Origin: Leishmania donovani
Lineage: Eukaryota; Euglenozoa; Kinetoplastea; Trypanosomatida; Trypanosomatidae
Reading direction: 5' to 3'
DNA length: 64,000 bases
Assembly: GCF_000227135.1 (NCBI RefSeq)
Contig: NC_018255.1
Span: forward strand, 538,291 to 602,290
How positions within the stretch are numbered: position 1 is the stretch's first letter; each line of letters starts with the position of its first letter. The notes beneath the pieces are model-generated. The model did no database searches. It had not been told where the DNA came from and worked only from the letters and a program-made list of their open reading frames with translations. Positions 10,240 through 20,134 of this stretch are shown here, one piece after another. A program made the translations under genes and the position numbers.

Positions 10240-12207
10240 ATGCTTCGGCTCTCTCGGTTTGTCTCCTCCGCCGTGAGCTCAAAGGGTCTTGCGCGGGTGA
10301 GCAAGCAGACCGTGAGGCGAGATAATCACCCTACTGCCGTGAAGAAACCGTCAGTGGCCACGACAGCGGGCGCGGTGGCGCCATTCGCGGCCGCGCACGT
10401 AGGCTCCAGCATGTCACCTGCCCCGCGAGGTCGCTACAGCGACTCGCACGCGGAGGAGATCGAGGCGGACTGCGCCGTCCTCGAAGATCACGGTCGCGGC
10501 GCTCCGCAGGATTCGCATAATCCGCAGAACCACGCCGGCATGAACGGTGCACAGCACTGTGACCACCGCAGCGCTGGCAAACTCAACTTTGATGCCTCGA
10601 AGGCAGGGCTTCAGCAGGTGGATAAAGACTACGTCGAGCACGTCATTCAGGAGGCGTCGAAGGGGTCTGCTTTCTACCAAAAGGAGCAGCGGCTCGAGGA
10701 GACGCGGCGTCGCAAAGCCGAGGAGCTTCAGGAGAAGGCCAAGACATTCGACTCCATCAGCGCCGCAGAGAAGCAGCGGATCAAGGCCATGGTAGACGCC
10801 ATGGTGGACGAGCTCGAGGCGACGCGCGATCTCCGGCGCCGGTACATCCACATCGACATGGACATGTTCTACGCTGCGGTGGAGGAGAAGAAGACGCCGT
10901 CGCTGAGAGGCAAGCCCTTCGGCGTCGGCTCTCAGCAGATGCTCTCCACGACAAACTACATTGCGCGGCAGTACGGTGTGCGCTCTGGCATGCCCGGCTT
11001 CATCGGCAAGAAGCTCTGCCCCGAGCTCATTATCGTGCCGAACGACTTCCCAGCCTACCAGCGAGAGGCGGCGCGGGTGCACAGCATCGCCTCCCGCTAC
11101 GATGCGCAGTTCGTCAGCGTCGGCCTCGATGAGCTGACGATGGACGTGACAAAGTACCTGCAGGAGTTCCCGGCCGTGTCAGCCTCCGACATCGCCCACG
11201 ACTTCCGCGACGAGGTGTTCCTCAAGACACAGCTCACAAGCAGCGGCGGCATCGGACCCACGTCAATTCTCGCGAAGATTGCCAGCAACGTCAACAAGCC
11301 GAATGGTCAGCATGAGATCACGCTGCTGACGCGAGAGGAAGTTATCAATTACGTGCGCGACATTCCGCTGCGCAAGATCCCCGGCATCGGCTACGCGCAA
11401 GAGATGACACTCGGTGCGCTGCACATCCACACCTGCGGCGGCCTCCTGGAGCACAAGTACCTCCTAGCCTACCTGTTCCGAGAAAAGACCCTGGCGCACT
11501 ACCTCAGCGTTGGACTGGGGCTGGCAGAGACGTTCTCGCTGCGCAAGCATCAGGCACGGCAGTCGGTTGGTAAGGAAACGTCGTTTAGCGAGCCACTGCC
11601 CTCGCCAGAGGCCTTCACTCGACTCTTCCGCAAGCTTCTTGAGCAGTGCCATGTCCGCTGCGTTCGCGATCACCTGCAGCCTCGCAAGATGACACTGGTT
11701 CTCAAGTATCGCACCTATGACACGGAGCAGTTCAGTGTGACGCTCCCGAGCCACACGAACGACCTCAAGGTGTGGCTCGAGGCCTCGCAGAAGCTGCTGG
11801 AGCCGCATCTTCTGCACTACGCCGAGTTCCGCCTGATCGGCGTCCGCCTGCAGCGCTTCACAGACACCGATGATGACCACGCTGGCCTCAACAGCACCCG
11901 CGATGCCTTGACCGGCGCCTTGACAGAACCGCTTCAAGTGAATGACGACTTAGACATGGATGCCGACGATGCCGACCGTGACGCTGAGAAGAGCGGGGTA
12001 GCTGCGGAGCAGTCGGACCCGTGTGGAGAGTCGCCGGTGCAGCCTTCAGCAACGTACAAGCGCAAGATTCCCGTCTCGAAGTTCCTGACAGATCCAAACA
12101 TCCCGAAAGCCCGCCCTGCGGAGCCCACTGCGGTGCCCGCCAAAGCCGTCAAGCCGGCGCGCAGGCGCACGAAGCCGTCGAAGGGAAAGCTGCACAAAAA
12201 GAAGTGA
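10240..12207 (+). CDS. POLK: DNA polymerase kappa, copy 2 (probably mitochondrial)
   Basis: A 655-residue Y-family polymerase. All catalytic acids are present: D206 in HIDMDMFYAAVE and D297-E298 in GLDELTMDV. The fingers (MLSTTNYIARQYG), thumb (GGIGPTSILAKIASN) and helix-hairpin (IPGIG) motifs are conserved, and the little finger ends near EFRLIGVRL. The N-terminus MLRLSRFVSSAVSSKGLAR is basic, hydroxylated and free of acids for over 25 residues, a good mitochondrial presequence. The last ~35 residues are Lys/Arg/Pro/Ala-rich (for example PAKAVKPARRRTKPSKGK) like histone H1 or kinetoplast-associated proteins. A Pol kappa of Trypanosoma cruzi is reported to be mitochondrial, so a role on kinetoplast DNA is plausible. 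The start at 10240 replaces a GTG at 10165. It follows copy 1 by 2.8 kb. Confidence 0.93.
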   Translation: MLRLSRFVSSAVSSKGLARVSKQTVRRDNHPTAVKKPSVATTAGAVAPFAAAHVGSSMSPAPRGRYSDSHAEEIEADCAVLEDHGRGAPQDSHNPQNHAGMNGAQHCDHRSAGKLNFDASKAGLQQVDKDYVEHVIQEASKGSAFYQKEQRLEETRRRKAEELQEKAKTFDSISAAEKQRIKAMVDAMVDELEATRDLRRRYIHIDMDMFYAAVEEKKTPSLRGKPFGVGSQQMLSTTNYIARQYGVRSGMPGFIGKKLCPELIIVPNDFPAYQREAARVHSIASRYDAQFVSVGLDELTMDVTKYLQEFPAVSASDIAHDFRDEVFLKTQLTSSGGIGPTSILAKIASNVNKPNGQHEITLLTREEVINYVRDIPLRKIPGIGYAQEMTLGALHIHTCGGLLEHKYLLAYLFREKTLAHYLSVGLGLAETFSLRKHQARQSVGKETSFSEPLPSPEAFTRLFRKLLEQCHVRCVRDHLQPRKMTLVLKYRTYDTEQFSVTLPSHTNDLKVWLEASQKLLEPHLLHYAEFRLIGVRLQRFTDTDDDHAGLNSTRDALTGALTEPLQVNDDLDMDADDADRDAEKSGVAAEQSDPCGESPVQPSATYKRKIPVSKFLTDPNIPKARPAEPTAVPAKAVKPARRRTKPSKGKLHKKK

Positions 12208-14467
12208 GCAGGGGTGCGAGCAAAGCAGTCGGAGGAGACGGGACGAAAATGGCGATTACTGCGGAACGGTAGGTGTATCGCGCAGGATGGGCGCTGGGCA
12301 TTTTCGGGGACGGGGATCAGAACCGGCCGTCGTCGCCACATAGCGTCCGTCTTTCCAAGGAAAAACAAATGTCATACCGTTTTTACCTATAGAGAACGAG
12401 GGAGAGCAGCGTACGTGGCACAGAGAACAACAACACTCCTCCTCCCCTCCCGAAAAGAGCAAGGGTGGCAAGGGCGCTCCAGCGCTGATTTCCGTGTATA
12501 GATTCTTTCGGAGAGTTATCCGTGGTGCGTCGGAGACGCGGTGACGTGTGCTCGGAACAACATAGCAAAAGAGGAGGAGAAATGTTGTGTGGTCGGAGGG
12601 AGAGGGTGGAAGGCAAGGAGACGAGCAGGCTGCAAAAAGAGCTGAGATGGTCGTCGAAATGGATCGCAGCACCCATCTCTCGCCTACGCGGTCTTCCCTC
12701 CCTCCCCCCTGCCCTACTGCCGGTTCGTCTATCCACACAACGGCGACTCAATAGTGTGCGCAAAATATCATGCACCAGTGAGGTACACTCTCGAGACTTT
12801 ACATAGACATATATACAAGTGGGATGGCCGTCCGGGGTTGTTTAGTTGTTGTTTCTTTACGCTTACGGAAGCGCAGGTGCGTCTTGTCTGATCCCCTTCG
12901 CCTCTTTTTTGTGTGTTTGTAGGGGGGGGGGGCTCTTTGCTCCTCGTGTGTTGATCGTCCCTGTGGGCGTTGTTTGGTGGAAGTATGAGGGTGCGTGTGT
13001 TTCGTGTTCCAGTGGAGGGGCTGGTGGACGGTAGAGAAAAAAAAGGGATATTGTTCGCCGCCCTCTCTCTCGCCTCCCCTTCATCTCCCCCTTCTTCCTC
13101 CCCACCGTGTGTGGGGGGGGGGGTCCTCTGCGCGCAGACACGCCATTTTGGTCTATTCCTTTTATATTGCTGTTTTAGCTGAGCGATGGGGCGTGGTCTC
13201 TGCGGACGCGGGTCCGCACATGACTGCATTGAACCTGTCGAGTAGAAAGGGGCACCCGCATTCGGCCCTCTCCTTCCCCACCTCAGTACGCGGCAGGGGA
13301 GTGGGGGGGGGGCCAATGCCGGTGCCCGAGAGCTTGAGCACGGGGTAGATGCCTTCCCCCCTCCCCGTGTATTCCTTTTGCTACCTTGTTTATCTACAGG
13401 TGCCTTGGTGTAGGCTGATGGAGAGGGAACGGATTTGCTTCGAGCGTGTCAAGCGTGCACGTCAGCGCATCGCCCTCGTGTGTCTGTGTCAATGTTGCGT
13501 GTGCGTGTTCCTGCGGGTTGCTGTAAAAAAAGGACGAGGAATCGACTTAGCAGCATGGCCCGTCTTTATCTCCCCTAGAGTTGATGGACGCGTGAACTCG
13601 GATAGTTTCGATGTCGTCGCTCCTCCCTCCCCACTTGGCTACGATTTAGGGCGTTGATTCGAGTCGACCTTTGATGTCCCTTCAGAGAGCGACCGTCCGC
13701 TCCTGTCAACCCGTTGGTGCAGCGAACGCACTTGAGAGAGGCTCACTCCCCTCCATCCCTCTCTGTGTGCTTTGGCTCACAGAGGTGAGCAAGTGAGAGG
13801 AGCGTGGTCGCTCACGTCCCCCGACCCCTATTCTTCCTCCACCACCCACCATCACGACCGCTGCGCTGCTTTTGCGACGACGATGCGAACTGCAGCGGCT
13901 GCGGCTCCCTGTGCATGCACCTCTACCACCACCCCTCCATCTTGTCGGCTTCTCACACATCACCCTGCAACTGTTTTGTGCACGCATACGCACGCCAGCA
14001 CTGTCTCGACCCTCCTCCTCTCTCCTTCTCTCCACCTCCCCATAATCATGGACTTGGGCGTCCTGAAATGGGCTTCTTTGAGTTGATGCCGCGCTGCGCC
14101 GCCCCACTTCGATGCCTCCGTCACCACCACCAGGTGCCCGTGCATCAGGTCCAGCGATCACGCTTACGGGCACACGAAAGATGCGGGATATTGATATGCT
14201 TGTGCGGTCCTCCTGAACGCTGCCCATTCGCAACGCTCCTCGCACCTTCATCTCCTCCTTTTGTTCCCTCTCCATTTATCCTTCTCCCAGCAGGGCCATC
14301 GCCGTGTCTGTGCGTGGGAGGGCAGGAAGGAGGGATCAACAAGCCGTACAGTACCCGGGTTGGGCGCCTCGGACTATTCTTGTCTCCCGCCCCCTTGTTT
14401 CTCAGCAACCTCCTTTCTTTCCCAACGCTTTTCTCATTTCTCGGCATCTGCGTCTAGACGGCACGGC
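12208..14467 (+). other. intergenic region between Pol kappa copies 2 and 3
   Basis: No gene is seen. It holds poly-G runs near 12922-12932, 13112-13123 and 13302-13312 and long C/T-rich stretches after 13.7 kb. Open frames are low complexity and shadow each other on both strands. Confidence 0.6.
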
Positions 14468-16384
14468 ATGCGCTCCTCCTCCTACCGCCTTCGCGGGTCG
14501 TCGATGGTCGGCGCTGCGCTGAGGGGCACATGTCGGTGCCTTTCAAGCGCGTCCACATCGACAGCAAAAGCGGCCGTAGGAGCATCCTCTGTTCCGCCCC
14601 CATCGGCATCGAAAGCGATGGGTCGTCTTTCCTTCGATGCCTCTAAAGCCGGCCTGCAGAAGGTGGACAAGGCGTATCTGGAGCAGGTCATTCAAAATAT
14701 GACGCGTGGCTCCGCGTTTTGCAAGGGGGAGCAGCGCAAGGAGGCGCTGCGGGCTGTGAAAAACATGCGGCCCTCGCAGCGAAGCAGCGGCAGTTCTCGC
14801 TCCTAGCAGCCGCAGAAAAGCATGTTTGGCAAGCCCGCGCCGAGGCCGTCGAGGAGGAACTGGAAGCGTCACGCCGTTTTTCGAGGTGGTTTATCCACGT
14901 CGGCATCGACGTGTTCTACGCTGCAGTAGAGGAGAGGCTCGATCCGTCGCTGCGCGAGCGGCCGTTCGCTGTCGGCAGCTATGCCACTGCTGACCACAAC
15001 CAACTACACTGCTCGGGCACGCCGGGCTTTATGGCGAAGAAGCTCTGTCCTTCTTTGTGGACACGCCCACCGCACTTTGACCGGCACCGCCGCGAGGCCG
15101 CCAATGTGCGCGCCATTGGTGCTCTGTACGATCCCCACTACGTCGCCGTAGGGCTCGATGAGCTAACTATGGATGTCACCGACTACCTTCGTACGCACCA
15201 GGATTGCTCCTGCCGAGGATGTGTGTGCGGAGTTCCGCCGCCGCGTCGAGGCGGCGACGCAGCCGACGTGCAGCGGCGGGATCGCCCACACACCGGCCTT
15301 CGCAAAGGTGGGCAGCAACGTGAACAAGCCAAATGGGCAGCACATTCTAACGCTGCGCACACGCGAGGAGGTGCTAGCTCACGTCCGTGATATGCCGGTA
15401 CGCGATGTGCCAGGGATCGGCTTTGCAACCGAGCAGCGGCTGCACGCCCTCGGTGTAGTCACGTGCAAGGACTTTCTCACGCACAAGGCGGAGCTATGCT
15501 ACTTGTTTCGCGAAAAGACATTCGCGTTTTACCTCTCGGTGGGCCTAGGACTTGTGCGCGCCAACGTCAATCGCTCCAACGCGGAGCGAGAAGCCGTCAC
15601 GGCACCGCCGAGCGCGGCGGCGGCAATGAAGCCCAGCTCTGCGGCACATTTGAAATCACGTCTTTCTCGTGCATTGGCCAGTCCATCGCCCTCTGCACTC
15701 CGAGCAGTCGTTCCAGATCACCGTGCGCAGAAGTCGACGAGGAAGTGCACCACCCTGGCGTGCGGTGTGCCCATCTGCGAAGCTTTTTGGTACCACCTAC
15801 GTCAGCTCACTCAGGGCGCGCACGATGTTCTCATGAAGCAAGGCGCGGGCACCAAACACGTGTGCTTCTACACGACCAGCCGCGCCTTCGTGTCGCGCAG
15901 CCATGCCGCCATGCTGTCAGAGGCTACAAACAGCTTTGCCAAGCTCTATGCTGGACTCGAAAAGGTAGCAGAGCCGTTTGCAGCGCGGCACCGCGAGTTT
16001 CGCCTCATCGGTGTCAAGTTCAGCAAGCTACAGCCTCTGCCGGTGGGGGGGGGGGAAGAAGGTCGGCGAAGGGCAAGGGTGCCGCTCCGGTCTGCAAGGC
16101 GAAAGTCAAAGCAGTCCGTCACTATCCAAAGCCACGAGATGACGCCGCAGCGCTATGCATCGGCGAAAATTGCGAAGACGCCGCCATCTCCATTGAAGAA
16201 GCCGCCTCGCCAGGCCCAGCCAAGGTCGCCGGCCGCAAAGCGAGTCTCCGCTGCTCGTCGTCGAACAGCGCCAACACGTCGCGAGAAAAAAGCGGTCCGC
16301 TCTCGCGTATGTGCGGCATGCGTGACGGCCCCGCGGCGTCCCTCCCCCCTTCTCTCTCGGCCACATTGGATGGTGATTCGGTAG
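14468..16384 (+). pseudogene. DNA polymerase kappa copy 3, frameshifted pseudogene
   Basis: Homology to copy 2 runs through three frames. Frame one (ATG 14468 to stop 14804) gives a presequence-like start and the SFDASKAGLQKVDKAYLEQV segment. Frame two picks up near 14760 and carries FIHVGIDVFYAAVEE, MAKKLCP and GLDELTMDVT. Frame three picks up near 15200 and runs to 16384 with IAHTPAFAKVGSNVNKPNGQ, VPGIG, YLFREKTFAFYLSVGLGL and EFRLIGVKF, ending in a basic tail. Besides the two frame breaks, the fingers motif near 14980-15025 is scrambled and lacks roughly 20 bases (the YGVRSGM part), and the first metal-binding Asp is Gly (codon 14901-14903). The frame breaks alone could be sequencing errors, but the extra damage argues for real decay. 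It sits in order with the other copies and shares their gene start layout. Confidence 0.85.
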
Positions 16385-17956
16385 ACGCCCACCCACACCC
16401 TGGATTGCAGAACACGGTCCCCGCTTCTTGTCGGTTTAGTTGTTGTCTTTATCGTTCTCACTCACCATGTACCGCCTCGCAGCGCAGCGCGCGTGTGTAC
16501 GTACTTGCCCCTACCATCCCTCATCTCTTTCGCTTTTATTTGTTTGCCGCTGCTGCGCTTCCTTCGCAGGGCGTCCCGCCCGTGATCTTTTGCGATCGTT
16601 CGGTGGTGCATCAAGCTTCTGTGTCCCCTCCGCCTTCTCCTCCTCAACGAGCTCAGCGCACTTCGCCCTGTACGCTGATTCACGTGGCCAGGCCCCCTCT
16701 CTCTCCCCCGGTGTCGCGAGTTCTCGCGTCCAAGACGGGAGGACACAAACCAATGAGAGCAAAGCAGAAAAGAAGCGTGACTTGAAAAAATGGGTCGACG
16801 TCGTAATCAGGCGCTGACACGTTCTGTCGCACAGACTCTCACGTGCGCACACCGGTGGTATGCGCACGATCCACATTAACGAAGAAAAAAAAGGAGAAAA
16901 TATGAAGCGGTGAGTCGACGTCATGCCTCCGCAGTTGACAGTGTTACTCTCAGCGCACGCAGGCACGTGTGTCTGTCGGCCTGCTCTCTCTCTTGCGAGA
17001 GAGGCGCGCTCTCACCTTGCCGTTCATGGGGACACCCCTCCGGGCCAACGCCGGCGATGCACTGTAAGCATCGACTCTACTCCGCTTTTTCATTATGGTT
17101 TACGTTTCGTCTTTTTTGTTTCTGAAACGGGTATTGCACATCCGCGCCCACCCCTTCCGCCCTCTCGCTCTCGGCCCACTCATCTCCCCGACTGAACGGA
17201 CGGCATCCTGCGCATGGCCGCCGTGACCATGGATACACGCACGCACGCGCTTCTGTGCGCTCCACTTTGCGGCGGAAACCTCACGTGCTTTCGACCAGCT
17301 ATGCGTGCGCGACGTAAGAAAAGGTGCTGGCATTGCCTTGTATGCACGGGGATGTGTATGCGTGCGTGTGTTTCGCCACTGTACAGTCCGCTGTAAGTAC
17401 AATCATCTGCTTGAGTCCCACCGAACTCTCCCTCAGTGCAGATCGAAAGCAAAGCAAGTTCTGTGAAGAGTGCGGTCCCCTCTGTCTCGTGCGTGTCGGT
17501 AACCAAAGAAAAGCGAAAGGGTGCGCCGCTCGCCTTTTGGAAGCGGCGCCAACGGAAAGACGGGCAGGAAAAGAGGTGGTGAGGTCCGCGTGCGCAAAAC
17601 GGGCAGCAAGAAGCGCAGAAACGTTTTTTTTGTGTGTGGGGTAAAGGCAATTGTGTGTCGAGGGCGTAAAGTCAGCCGCGGCGACGTCGGGGGGTGCGTG
17701 GACCGCGACCCTTTTGCTCGCCTCACATCGCCACTGCATTCTTTCCGTCTCTGTGTCGTTCCATTTGTTCCCCCCCCCCCTCCCTCCCTACCCCCCCCCC
17801 AACCGTGTTTGCCCTATCCTTGTCTGGAAGGCCGCAGCACTCTCGTGCGCACATCACGGGCAACGAGAAACGACAACAACCCACACAACCATCAAAACAA
17901 GAAAAAAAAAACAATTTTTTCTTTGTTGCTGCGATTCCACCTACAAAACGCATGGG
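16385..17956 (+). other. intergenic region before the divergent Pol kappa-like gene
   Basis: No gene is seen. Contains a long C-rich pyrimidine tract at about 17739-17826 followed by AG at about 17829, a candidate trans-splice acceptor for the gene starting at 17957. Poly-A (17905-17914) and poly-T stretches lie just before the start. Confidence 0.55.
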
Positions 17957-20134
17957 ATGTTTCGCGCTGCCAGAGCGAGGCACACGGTGGCGCTGTCTCT
18001 GCCGCATCGCCGCGCGGCTCTCTCGAACTCACGCCGCGCATGTGGCCTGCATCGCACGGCGGGCTCTCGGAAATCCGCGAAAAGGGAGGAGGCGCCCAAC
18101 GTGGCCAACGCTGTGGAGGATGCGGCGTCGCAGTCGCTGGCCGTCTACCACCCCCAGGCAGATCTTGGGGCTGTCACCGCCAAGGTGGATTTATCCTCGC
18201 TCTTCTACGACACGTCTGTGACCGACATCGCGCTTTCCAAGCGAAAGCTCACCAAAGACGATGACGATGGAAGTTTTGTATTTGGTCAGGTGCCACGTGG
18301 GAATATGAAAAAAGAGCAGATCCTCAAGTACGTGGACATGGATGAGCTGGCGAAGGCGAGCGAGTTGCTGGAGGTACCGGATGCCTACACCTACCCACTG
18401 CATCAGATGGAAACCATCTCCGAGGCGATCGCGCATACGATGCAGTCGCGTGTGCTCATGTTTAAGTACGCCTCCCTGGACGACTTTTACACAATGAAGC
18501 GGCACATCGGGACGGACGAAGATGTGATGCGCGCGACTCTACCCGGCAACTCCATCTACTTCCAGTTTGTGCACTCAGGCAGCGCCGCAGACGCCGACGG
18601 CCCGGCCTCATCATCGTCGTTGCCACGTGAGCACGCGGGGCAGCAGGAGGTCAAGGCGGTGCGCGATGCGGTAGAGAGGATACTGCGCCGCTACGTGTGT
18701 CGAATACTGGAGCCCTTTCCAAACGAGCTTGCCATTGACGTGACGCACTACGCCACCTATCTGCCACTGCTTAACGTGAGCCGTCGCAATGTAAGTCAGG
18801 TGCTGAAGGATATTGAGGACTACATGGCAAAGAGGCCGGTAGCGAAGGAGGGCATCGCTGGGCCGCCTTCCGAAAGTGAGATCGAGCCCCTGACCCCCGA
18901 TGAGCTCGCGACGGAGATCGCTCGCATTATCCGGCGCGAGGTGCTGACGCAGCGGCCGCCGAGAGACAGCGGATGCGGTGCACAGGAGCCCGCAACGACG
19001 GGCGCACAAGAAGTGCCGAGCTCCACAGTCGCCGCCTCCACGGCGTCGGTCCGCGTCTGCATTGGTGTGGCCACGAGTCCCGTTTTGGCAAAGATTGCCT
19101 GTGACGCCGAGGTGCTAGCGGTGGTGGCCAAATTACGTGGCGAGCAGGCCGCAACCCTGACGGCAGACAAGGGTGGCGGCCGAAGCGGCGTCCCACTGGT
19201 CTCTATCCGCTCCTTCCACCGCCACATCCGCTCCATGAAGGCGTCGCGCGACTTTATGGCGAGCTTCCCAGTGAGTCGCGTGCCCGTCTTCACTCCCGCG
19301 TTTGTGGATCTGCTGAAGCACACCTTTGGTATCGTGACGTGCGGCGATTTCTACGAAAAGCGTTACCTCCTGTACTACTGCATGTCGAGAGACACGGCGC
19401 GTGCGTGCTACGCCGCTGCCTTTGGCCGAATGTACTTCGAGGCGGAGGTGATCGAGTCTCTGGTGGCACCGGAAAACCTCAGGCACTCCATCGCGCCGCT
19501 CGAGTTCATGGCAAGCAACCGCATCAGCATTGTTAATGAAGAGCGCACCGACTACCATGTGGCCATGCGTAGCGTTATCCTTGGCCACCTTCGCAAGAAA
19601 CTCCCTAATAATGGTTGCAAGATCACTCAGGTGCCGTTTGGCCGGCTGTCTACTGAGGACGCGATCCACCGCACTGCGGAGGCAGCGATGCGCTCGCTGC
19701 ACCGTCACCTGTACACCAAGGGTCTCACCTACAGCGGCGTCCGGGTAACGCTGCCGCGTTGCAACCTGGATCCGGTGATGGAACGATTGGAAGGCGAGAC
19801 GACCGAGGAGGCCGCCGTCGCGGCGCTTCACCGAGTTCTACCAAAGCTTCTGTCGCACCGTCACCGTATCGACGAAGCCCTCGATGGGGCGAAGTCTGGA
19901 AGGTACGTCACCCTGGGCGTCTTTGGCATCTCGCTAATACCCATGGTGCCGCCCATAATGATAAGCGAAGCAGCGAGGTTAGAGAAGCTGTACTTCACTG
20001 CCAAGAGGTTCTTCCTGGGTCACCAAAATCGCATGATGAGGCGCAAGGGAATGCTGACAGATGAGGGTGCAGAAAAGAAAAGTAGCCCGGGAAGAAGAAA
20101 ACCGGGCACGGTCGACTCGGTGGTTTATGTGTAG
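17957..20134 (+). CDS. divergent Y-family polymerase-like protein, probably catalytically inactive
   Basis: A 725-residue protein in fourth place of the Pol kappa array. The homology is remote but ordered. YASLDDFYTM (171-180) aligns with HIDMDMFYAA, FPNELAIDVTHY with GLDELTMDVTKY, VCIGVATSPVLAKIAC with GGIGPTSILAKIAS, and FGIVTCGDFYEKRYLLYY with LHIHTCGGLLEHKYLLAY. Two acids that bind the catalytic metals are changed: the first Asp is Ser173, and the Asp of the DE pair is Asn256 (Glu257 stays). The fingers block (LSTTNYIARQYG and following) is absent, replaced by acidic and Ser-rich sequence, and the helix-hairpin IPGIG is VPVFT. The frame is intact over 2.2 kb, so it is selected as a protein. 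The N-terminus MFRAARARHTVALSLPHRR looks like a mitochondrial presequence. Polymerase activity is not expected; a structural or DNA-binding role is inferred. The ATG at 17957 was preferred over a longer low-complexity frame. Confidence 0.72.
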   Translation: MFRAARARHTVALSLPHRRAALSNSRRACGLHRTAGSRKSAKREEAPNVANAVEDAASQSLAVYHPQADLGAVTAKVDLSSLFYDTSVTDIALSKRKLTKDDDDGSFVFGQVPRGNMKKEQILKYVDMDELAKASELLEVPDAYTYPLHQMETISEAIAHTMQSRVLMFKYASLDDFYTMKRHIGTDEDVMRATLPGNSIYFQFVHSGSAADADGPASSSSLPREHAGQQEVKAVRDAVERILRRYVCRILEPFPNELAIDVTHYATYLPLLNVSRRNVSQVLKDIEDYMAKRPVAKEGIAGPPSESEIEPLTPDELATEIARIIRREVLTQRPPRDSGCGAQEPATTGAQEVPSSTVAASTASVRVCIGVATSPVLAKIACDAEVLAVVAKLRGEQAATLTADKGGGRSGVPLVSIRSFHRHIRSMKASRDFMASFPVSRVPVFTPAFVDLLKHTFGIVTCGDFYEKRYLLYYCMSRDTARACYAAAFGRMYFEAEVIESLVAPENLRHSIAPLEFMASNRISIVNEERTDYHVAMRSVILGHLRKKLPNNGCKITQVPFGRLSTEDAIHRTAEAAMRSLHRHLYTKGLTYSGVRVTLPRCNLDPVMERLEGETTEEAAVAALHRVLPKLLSHRHRIDEALDGAKSGRYVTLGVFGISLIPMVPPIMISEAARLEKLYFTAKRFFLGHQNRMMRRKGMLTDEGAEKKSSPGRRKPGTVDSVVYV

